A stretch of DNA of 64,000 nucleotides from Flaveria trinervia (lineage: Eukaryota; Streptophyta; Magnoliopsida; Asterales; Asteraceae), in the NCBI GenBank assembly GCA_025506515.1, contig CM046444.1:68861068-68925067 (forward strand). The letters are read 5' to 3'. Position 1 is the first letter of the stretch. Each line of letters opens with the position of its first letter. The position numbers and the translations under genes are program-made. Below are positions 56,267 to 64,000 of this stretch, piece by piece. The notes under the pieces are model-generated. The model was not told the origin of the DNA and made no database searches. It saw only the letters and a list, made by a program, of their open reading frames with translations.

Positions 56267-58891
56267 TGTCACACCCCAACCTTGACGGCGGAAACGTCGA
56301 GGAGTGAGAGTTAAGATCGTTCACAGCCACATAACGCTATTTAATAACTCAAATATAAATTTAATCATAAAATTCAATTGTATCATTACAAGTTTAAGTC
56401 TCAAAGAAACAAACAAAATAACATAAAAGATAGCAAGTCATTTTAATTCACTTATTTATCTAGGTCCATTCCTAGACGTGTAAGCTTCAATGTGTAGAAA
56501 ATCAAACTTGGGCATTACCTGAAACATGTTAAAAATAAAAGGTCAACAATAATGTTGGTGGGCATTCTATAGTTTTAATACATAAGTATATATAAAAGAT
56601 GGCAATTCAAGTCATAAGTTAGTGAATATAGTGATTAGGGATGCTATGGACAATGCAACAATCAAACCTTGACAATGTGTTACAAGTCTCAAACGTTAAA
56701 AGTATATACGATCAGCTAAGTGTACTTGGATCAACCAAGCAGGCTTGTCTTAACCATAGATCTATGACTTCGCTGGGCTAGCAATAGTTAATGATTGTAC
56801 ATATAACGCCATAACATGGTAACCACAAAAGTTCAACTAACCACAACTTTTACAAGATGAATTGCCATAGGTTTACAAGTCTCAAATAAGTCTATGAGTG
56901 CAATAGTATAAGTTAACATGTTTCACCCCAAAGTGTGAAATTAGGAAAAAAAAGGGGTATAGAATACTCACATGATCAAATGTATGTAAAAGACGATTAA
57001 TAAGAAATGTAATAAGCAACGTTCCAACGTAGTTCTTCACAACGAATCCTAAGTAACAATATTCACAAGATTTAAGTTTTAGGTTAACGTTTAAACATGA
57101 TTTAGGGCTTTTAAGAGAAAAATTTGGGATTCCATGATATATATATATATATTTCTAATAAAAGAATTGATTTAATAAATTGTCATAGGGTCATAAACTT
57201 GAATCGTTTAATATGGTTGACAAGACAAAATATAAAGTGTAGATATCTTTTTATTTATAAAAATTATAAATAAAGTGTGAGTCAAAAACAATAACAATTT
57301 TTAATGTCTATTTTATATAAAAAAAATTAGTTTATATACATTATTTGAACAAACATCTATTTAGTAGATCAAAACTATATTTCAAGTTTAACTTATAAGA
57401 AATAATTTAAATATATATTTGAACTAATAATGGTTTAATAAGTTAGTCAACATTAAAATTTATTTTTTTTTATAAGAAATTTAACTAATTATATCATTTG
57501 TTTTTATATAAGTATACAAGTATTATAAGAACATAAATCTTAGAAATTGGTTAAATGACTTCAAAATAATTTAAGTTTACCAGATTAATTTTTTATAAAT
57601 TTTTAGAATTTTTCTATATTTTTCTAAAGGCTGAAAAGCCAAAAATAAAATGAATTGGAGGTCGCCGGGTTCGAACCCGGGACCTCTAATTCGGAATGTG
57701 AGTGGGGAACCAGTGAACCAAGGCATCCAGTCGCGATTAAGACTTCGATTTAATAAATTAAAAACAGTAACAACAAATTTCCCCCCAAATCGCACGAACC
57801 CTAGTTTGATCATGACCACAATTGAAGATCAAACCAAGGTTGTTATCGATTTAAATCATGGGGCTTTTGATGCCCAGATGAAACCGAGCATAAAGGTATA
57901 AGTAATTACCCGAATCGAAAATGAATTGATGAGGAACGAACAAAGAATCAGTCGCGACCAAGCTTGATTCAGTTTGATGCACAAATGGCGATGATAATCC
58001 AATTAATTTCGTGTGGGGCTTCGGATGATGTTCACGATGTAAAACCCTCTGTCAATTTGTGGTTAGAATACTCCTATGGTGGTGCTCGAGTGGTTGCAGG
58101 TTCGCGAAAGAGATGATGATGGTATGTGGTGTGTATGCGTGTTTCAGGTGAAATCGCAAGTAATGGTGGGTTAGGAATAGTAACCGATGGTTTATGTTCA
58201 ATTAATTGGGTAATTACCACGATTTGCACGTTGAACGGTTATAAAATAAATTGGGGTTCGGTTTCAAGTGGGTTTTTGATAATACAAGCGTTTTCAGATT
58301 GATTAAACAACGGTTACAAGTTCGATTTGTGTGTTCGGTTTAATTTGAAGCGATTTGGTGTTAAATTTGCGACGTTTAGGTGCAGTTTGGGGGTCGCCGG
58401 AGCCGTAGCCGGCGGTGGCCGGATGGCCGATCGGAAAAAACGGGGGAGAAGAGAGAGAAAGGTTTCGGATTTTGTCATTGTACAACTTTAGTCCCTGAGC
58501 TTTAAACCTTTGTTATTTTATGCCAAAACATTTATTTTAAAGTTTCAAGATAACACAATTAACCCCTTAACTTTTAAGTTTCAAATTTTTTTTTTTTTTT
58601 CATTTCATATTTTTATAAATTATTATTATCATGATTATTATTATTATTACTCTTATGATTATTATTGATATTATTAATAGCATTATTATAATTATTATCT
58701 TAATTATTATTATTATGATTATTAGTGTTATTGTAATATAATAGTTATATTATTAAAACTTTTTATTAAAATTTAATGACGAACCAACAAGTAAACGTAA
58801 ATAGCCCGCAATTTCATAAAAGGCACAACTAGCCCTTATAATAATTTAACAAAGTTAACTTCTGAAATTAACGAAAATACATGATGTTACA
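56267..58891 (-). repeat. 5' LTR of gypsy F
   Basis: Pairs with 48248-50872, same length. It repeats the tRNA-like segment (inverted repeat 57658-57686, A box 57720-57710 on the minus strand). Flanked on the right by the target duplication TTAAC. Confidence 0.95.
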
Positions 58892-59897
58892 TTAACCAAG
58901 CTAATGACATTAGGTATTATCTTAACTCCCTAGAGGACACTAAGAATCAGAAAGCAGTTTTAGAAGTAGAAGTCAACTCCTTAAAACAAAAACTGCACAG
59001 TTGGACAAGCTCATCTCATATTATCCAACACTTAGTGAGAGAGAGAAACAACAGGGAGGGATTGGGATACAAAGTGGTTTTGCCACCACATGAGCCCTTG
59101 ATGAACACCAAAAGTAAACCAATTAATAATAACCCCATCAAGAATCATGTGGTGACCACTCCTCTTGTTAGTGACCCAGATTGCACAAGTAAATCAATTG
59201 AATCTGGCACTAAACAATAGGGGTCCACTTCAAAGGCAAAAGGAAAGATGCCTTGTGTTAACCTGGAAAAAAAGTTTGAAAAGGTTAATTTAAAGTTAGG
59301 TTCAAACAAAGTCAAATCAGAACCCAAAAAGACTATTAAACCTAATCAATCACATGCATCATGACAAAGTCCAGGTAAACAAGAAATAAAAGATGTAAAA
59401 CCAGGTAAAACAATTAAGTTTGTAAAACCCGACCATACATCTAACAAAGAAGTGTCTCAATCTAAAAAAAATAAGGTCATCCGTGTGACACCTACATCTC
59501 CACAAAAACAAATAAACCGTAAAGTTGAAAGTAAATCTTGCTACAATTGTGGAGAGTACGGTCACATTGCGTCTCATTGTCCTTATTATAAGACACCGAG
59601 GAGGAAAGTTGAACTTCCTACATCTAAAACTAGCTTTTTTAAGAGGAACTCAGTGAAGCCTCCTAAAAGGGATAGTGAACCCAAAGTTCAACCCATCAGC
59701 CAGTCGTCTGTTTATCACAAATAGGCCTACACAAAGTTGGCTTATGGAAAGAAAAATCCGCCTCAGCGTCTGAAAAAGAGAACAAACAGACATCTGAGCT
59801 TCCCTCAACCTCGAATGGTCAATGGGTTGAGTTTATCATGTGTGATGCCTCGGGGAAACCTAATCCAGTGAAGGCTTGGGTTCCTAACATGAACTAA
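58892..59897 (+). pseudogene. gag: Sirevirus E gag, 3' part
   Basis: Continues the coiled coil after F (SLEDTKNQKAVLEVEVNSLK). Stops occur at 59218 and 59362. The frame 59452-59724 keeps an intact second zinc knuckle, CYNCGEYGHIASHC, the only complete copy among the three Sireviruses. It ends VPNMN with TAA at 59895-59897. Confidence 0.87.
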
Positions 59898-59920
59898 TGT
59901 TTTCATTGAATGTGCAGGGT
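59895..59920 (+). promoter_or_regulatory. Gag stop and acceptor-like site, Sirevirus E
   Basis: TAA (59895-59897), T-rich stretch, then TGTGCAG|GGTGTTCG with AG at 59916-59917. The pol frame is +2 relative to gag here. Confidence 0.45.
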
Positions 59921-60418
59921 GTTCGCTATATGCTGAGACTAACACGTGGATTGTAGATAGCAGAGCATCCAAGCACGTGACGGGGAACAAAGCTCTCTTA
60001 TCAAACGTCAGACAAATCAAAGGAGGGCATGTTTTATTTGTTGGAAACAAAGGCGGGTACATCACAGCCTAAGGGGAAGTGGGAAATCAGAAAGTTAAGT
60101 TTGACAAGGTAAACTATGTCCAACAATTACAAAATAACTTACTTTCTATTTCTCAAATATGTGATAAAGGTTTCAAAGTAGTCTTTGACAACCAGAAGTG
60201 CTACGTTCTGAAGAAGGACTACGTGATCCCGGAGGACCAAGTCCTAATGTCAGCTTCAAGATATAATGATCTTTATGTCTTGGATCTTTCAAAGGCCTCC
60301 ACAACGGATCGTGAAGTTCAGTGCTTCTTGTCCAAAGCTATTGAAAAGGATTCCATCTCCTGGCATAGGAGAATGGGACACATAAATCCGAGGAAGATGA
60401 ATCACTTGATCTAGAATG
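59898..60418 (+). pseudogene. pol: Sirevirus E protease and pre-integrase region
   Basis: The protease site reads NTWIVDSRASKHVTG, so the active-site Gly of DSG is replaced by Arg: inactive even apart from the stops. A one-base loss near 59930 and a stop at 60070 follow. The frame 60079-60414 has QNNLLSISQICDKGF and ISWHRRMGHINPRKMN. Confidence 0.87.
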
Positions 60419-60423
60419 ATCTA

Positions 60424-61163
60424 GTGAGGGGAGTGAACGTCAAAAACTTCCAACTCCCGGATTTCTGTGTTGCGTGCAAGAAGGGCAAACAGACGAAGAA
60501 GTCTCATAAGGAAAAGAAAGTTCATTCCATAGAACTATCTCTTGAGCTTCTTCACACGGATCTGTTTGGTCCAGTCAGTACAAGAAGCATCGCAGGCGAC
60601 TTGTACTGCTACGTAGTTATTCATGATTACTCAAGATTCTCTTGGGTAATGTTTCTGAAGTCCAAATCAGAAACATTTGAATCCTTCAAGGAATTAGTAA
60701 CTACACTGGAATCCCTATACAAGCTGAAAGTATGACAAGTGCATTAAGACAACAGAACTGAGTTCAAGAATCAGTGGATGGAGGCCTACTGCAAGCAAAA
60801 GGGAATTGTGTATCAATTTACCTCTGCCTACACTCCTCATATGAATGGTGTTACTGAACGGAGGAATCGCAGCTTGATAGAGACTGCACAGACTATGCTA
60901 GCAAACTCAAAAATGCCTATTCAATTTTGGAATAAGGCAGTTGCAAATGCATGTTATACGCTCAATCAAGTTCTGGTAGTTAAACACCATCGAAAAACAT
61001 GCTACGAGTTACTACAATGACTTAAACCTAACTTAGAGTATCTCGAGCCTTTTGGCGCTCTGTGCACCCTGCTGAAGAAGACTCAGGAGGGAAAATTCAG
61101 TGAGAAGGTTGATAAAGGGATCTTTCTAGGATACAACATACCGAACAAGAGGGTTTACAACAA
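60424..61163 (+). pseudogene. pol: Sirevirus E integrase (broken)
   Basis: The frame 60424-60735 has CVACKKGKQ, LLHTDLFGP (first Asp) and IHDYSRFSW. Stops at 60734 and just before DNRTEF (second Asp, 60748). The frame 60778-61020 has YTPHMNGVTERRNRSL with the Glu kept. A TGA at 61018 ends it. The C-terminal KGIFLGYNIPNKRVYN runs to 61163. Confidence 0.88.
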
Positions 61164-61167
61164 CTCA

Positions 61168-61697
61168 ATGGTTCAAGTAGAGGTGTGGTGTAACGTTGAT
61201 GTTCAGATATACACCACACCACCTGCTAGAAAAGGGCCTGCTTACTTCTTTGACTATGATGGATTCTTCAAGTCCTTCAACATACCTCTCTCCACATCCA
61301 AAGACGAGTTGGGAAACAAAATGATGTATGATTTCTTGAACACACCGTCTCAAGATTCAACACCATCTGGTTCACAAAGTCAATCATCTACCAACTCAGG
61401 GGGAGCACTTATGTGAGTGACTCTTCCACTGATGAAGAAAATATGGAGAATGATCAGAACAGCCAGGATGAACAGGTTCCGACTACCACAAGTCCACAAG
61501 CATCTACCAGTGATGCTTCTGAGCCTTCTGAACCTCAGACTCCTATTGCCCCAGATCCAGAACCAAATGTTCACAATCTTGATTCTGAGGTGGTTGTTCC
61601 AACAACTCCTAGCTCACGTCTAAACGTCTATCATCCTTTGGATAATGTCATTGGAGATGTGAGATCAGGAGTTCAGACTAGAAATCAATTGTACTAA
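61168..61697 (+). pseudogene. pol: Sirevirus E integrase-RT linker
   Basis: Acidic Ser/Thr/Pro-rich stretch between FFDYDGFFKSFNIPLS and SRLNVYHPLDNVIGDVRSG. A frame change near 61410 and a stop at 61695 (B has Ser). Confidence 0.82.
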
Positions 61698-61712
61698 GCT
61701 GATTTTGCCTCT

Positions 61713-62642
61713 GTGATGGAAAAGGGATACCTTCACGATGGTGCCTATCGTTGCTTTATGTCTCAGTTTGAGCCAATGTATGTTAGTGAAGCCCTGAATG
61801 ATGAGGCATGGGTGAGTGCCATGCAAGAAGAACTTCTGCAATTCAAGAAGTTGGGTGTATGGACTCTAGTGGATAGACCTAAAGGTGCTAAGGTCATTGG
61901 CACCAAATGGGTCTTGAAATGCAAGAAAGATGATCAAGGAGTGATCATCAGAAACAAGGATCGGCTTGTTGTTCAGGGATTTCGACAAGTTGAGGGTATT
62001 GACTACAATGAAGTGTTTGCACCAGTGGCATGAATGGAAGCAATCCATATCTTCCTTGCCTATGCATCTTATATGAAGATCAAAGTTTATCAACTAGATA
62101 TGAAGAGTGCGTTCCTTCATGGTAAGATCCGAGAGACAATGTATGTCAGTTAACCCGAGGGATTTGAGGATCCATATCATCGGGACAGAGTTTACAAACT
62201 CGACAAGGCTCTATACGGGCTTCATCAAGCTCCGAGGGCCTGGTATGAGAAACTCTCGACTCATATTGTGAAACACGGTTTTCGCAGGGGAGTCATTGAC
62301 TGTACATTGTTTATCAAGGAAAAAGATGGGGATTTACTGCTAGTACAAATCTATGTCGATGACATATTCTTCGGTTCCAAGAACGAAGAATTATGTAAAG
62401 AGTATGAAGCAGTAATGAAAACGGAGTTTGAGATGAGTGCAATGGAGAGATGAAGTTCTTTCTAGGGTTACAGGTGGATCAGACACCAAATGGAATTTTC
62501 CTACATCAGACCAAGTATGTAGGTGATATTCGTAGTGGGTTTGACATGGAGAATGCTTCTACAGCTGGAACTCCATTGCTACAAACCATGATGTAGCACC
62601 CGACGAGAATGGTGATATGGTAGATGCCACTATGTACCGAGG
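61713..62642 (+). pseudogene. pol: Sirevirus E reverse transcriptase (broken)
   Basis: The frame 61713-62033 has EALNDEAWVSAMQEELLQFK, VIGTKWVLKCKK and NEVFAPVA. A TGA follows at 62030. YQLDMKSAFLHG, a TAA at 62152 (B has Gln), ALYGLHQAPRAW, and then the frame 62268-62453 with VQIYVDDIFFGS. A shift near 62450 precedes KFFLGLQVDQ. Confidence 0.88.
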
Positions 62643-63301
62643 ATGATTGGATCTCTCATGTATCTCGCTGCCTCACGACCTCATATCATGTGTGCTACAT
62701 GTTTGTGTTCACGATATCAGGCAAAGCCTAAGGTGAACCATCTTATTGGGGTCAAAAGGATTTTTCGTTATCTAAAGGGTACACCCACACTTGGGTTGTG
62801 GTATCCTTATGATGATGACTTTGAGCTTACGGCGTATAGCGACTCGGATTACGGCAGCTGCAAGATGAACTACAAGTCTACATCAGTAGGGTGTCAGTTC
62901 TTTGGGAGAAGATTAGTGACCTGGCAGTGTAAGAAGCAGACCTCGGTTGCATTGTCAACCTGTGAAGCCGAATACGTTGCTGCTGCAAGTTGCTCTTCAC
63001 AAATCATATGGATTCAACAACAAATGCGGGATTACGATTTGAAATTCTCTTCTACTCCTATCTTTGTTGATAACTCTGATGCAATGTCCAACATCCCAAG
63101 ACCAAACACATCGGAATTAAATATCACTTTATACATGATTGCTTTGAAAAGAATTTAATCGATGTGGTAAAAATAAACATAGATTTTCAACGCGCTGACC
63201 TCTATACAAAGGCTTTTGACAAACCACGTTTTCTATATCTGTTAGAGGTCAACGGCGTTAAAAAGAAAAGTGAGGTCATTCCTGAAGATGACCATGTGTA
63301 G
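62643..63301 (+). pseudogene. pol: Sirevirus E RNase H
   Basis: The frame 62643-63158 has MIGSLMYLAASRP, ELTAYSDSDYGSCK and ALSTCEAEYVAAASC. A deletion near 63080 removes the conserved codons between FVDNS and HPKTKH and shifts the frame. The end KKKSEVIPEDDHV and TAG at 63299-63301 match B. Confidence 0.88.
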
Positions 63302-63442
63302 TCCGATGCGTCTTGTACATTTTCGTTTATTTTTCAATTTTTTATTTTATTTGCTTAATATTATGTTGTTTAATTAAAGTTGGTCTTATTGCTTTGCCTA
63401 TTAAAATCCTAAAACGCTAATGCATTACGGTTTTAAAATTTT

Positions 63443-63453
63443 AGGGGGAGAAT
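63443..63453 (+). promoter_or_regulatory. Internal polypurine run after pol, Sirevirus E
   Basis: AGGGGGAGAAT, at the same place and with the same sequence as 19664-19674 in B. Confidence 0.65.
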
Positions 63454-64000
63454 AGGTTTAGACAGTATAAAAAAACTAAAAATTAAAAATAAAAAATAAT
63501 AATAAAATAATAATATAATAAAAAAACGAGGGAGGAGGAGAGGTAGCTGATAAAAATAAGATCGTATGTGTGATATCGATTCAATCTTTGGAATATGATA
63601 GTACACAGGAGCAAACCATTTGGGACTTTAAAAATTTTAATTGAAAAAGATGCAAATGTCAAGTATAAGTCTGAGTAGTCTGAGCAATATAAAAGAAATA
63701 TGATAGATAAACGAGCTACTACTAAGGTAACACAAAGAAAGTAGACCTAGAGGTTGCTAGACCACAGATGATATGTCGATAGATTCAACACAATAGATGA
63801 CTAGACCTTTTTGGTGATCTCAAGATTAAACTAAAATGTTTGACTAGCTGTGGGTAACACCTTATCCCTGGTTAACACAATCAACAAGATTCCAATAAGG
63901 GGTGACGAGAAAATAAACGCCACGAATGTGTGCGTAAGACCAAAGCATGACCAAAAGCACATAAAAAATGCAAAAACAATCAAACTGATAACCTATGTTG
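63454..64000 (+). other. Conserved post-pol noncoding block, Sirevirus E
   Basis: Begins with an A-rich stretch (63470-63525). From 63540 it is clearly homologous to 19730-20120 of B. No coding frame. The window ends inside it, so whether E carries an additional ORF like that of B cannot be seen. Confidence 0.75.

Larger units (their letters stand above)
48248..58891 (-). mobile_element. Ty3/gypsy element F (Tekay-like), complete, recent
   Basis: 10.6 kb with two 2625-base LTRs (TGTCACACCCC...GATGTTACA on the plus strand) and the perfect target duplication TTAAC. The LTRs show about 30 differences by eye, roughly half of them one-base length changes. Minus-strand order: PBS, gag, zinc knuckles, protease, RT, RNase H, integrase, chromodomain-like tail, PPT. 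It is the youngest clear insertion in the window, lying inside E. Confidence 0.95.
45201..64000 (+). mobile_element. Sirevirus-type copia element E, interrupted by gypsy F, open at window end
   Basis: LTR, PBS and gag at 45201-48247, then gypsy F (48248-58891), then the rest of gag, pol and post-pol DNA to the window end. The halves rejoin at TTAAC, which is duplicated (48243-48247, 58892-58896), and match B across the join. E has many in-frame stops; more than half look like C-to-T changes. The 3' LTR and any additional ORF lie beyond the window. Confidence 0.93.

Overview
The window is repetitive nuclear DNA of a large flowering-plant genome. I see no host protein gene, rRNA gene, intact tRNA gene or CRISPR array. 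Nearly all of it is LTR retrotransposons: Ty1/copia (Sirevirus-type plus one other lineage) and Ty3/gypsy resembling the Tekay chromoviruses, nested in one another. The LTR and protein types recall those I know from Asteraceae, but that assignment is only an impression.

Layout. 1-1918 is the inner part of a gypsy LTR (minus strand). A minus-strand copia element (called G here, 1919-9909) is inserted in it. 9910-10456 is gypsy LTR tail and 10457-12092 is the end of a minus-strand gypsy element (A). A complete Sirevirus-type copia element on the plus strand (B, 12093-26190, 14.1 kb, perfect 5-bp target duplication CCTTC) interrupts A, whose RT/RNase H part resumes at 26191-26747. 26748-36073 is a minus-strand gypsy element (C) with two unlike LTRs and no matching target duplication. 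It abuts a minus-strand Sirevirus (D, 36074-43383) that has lost its 3' end. 43384-44101 is a plus-oriented gypsy LTR end (H), followed by a 572-bp tandem dimer (44102-45200). A plus-strand Sirevirus (E, 45201 to beyond the window) is split inside gag by a minus-strand gypsy element (F, 48248-58891, target duplication TTAAC, 2.6-kb LTRs with about 30 differences by eye).

How parts work. Each element carries LTR promoter/polyadenylation sequences, an initiator-Met-tRNA-like primer binding site, gag, protease, integrase, reverse transcriptase and RNase H (copia order PR-IN-RT-RH, gypsy order PR-RT-RH-IN with a chromodomain-like tail), and a polypurine tract. All coding regions are broken by frameshifts or stops, so none looks autonomous as read.

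Most interesting: Sirevirus B carries a separate reading-frame region of about 3.3 kb after pol; the Sireviruses share a family of 14-bp palindromes whose two arms change together; and a CAG|GGTGT splice-acceptor-like site lies 20-22 bases after the gag stop in B, D and E although the gag-to-pol reading frame differs in all three.
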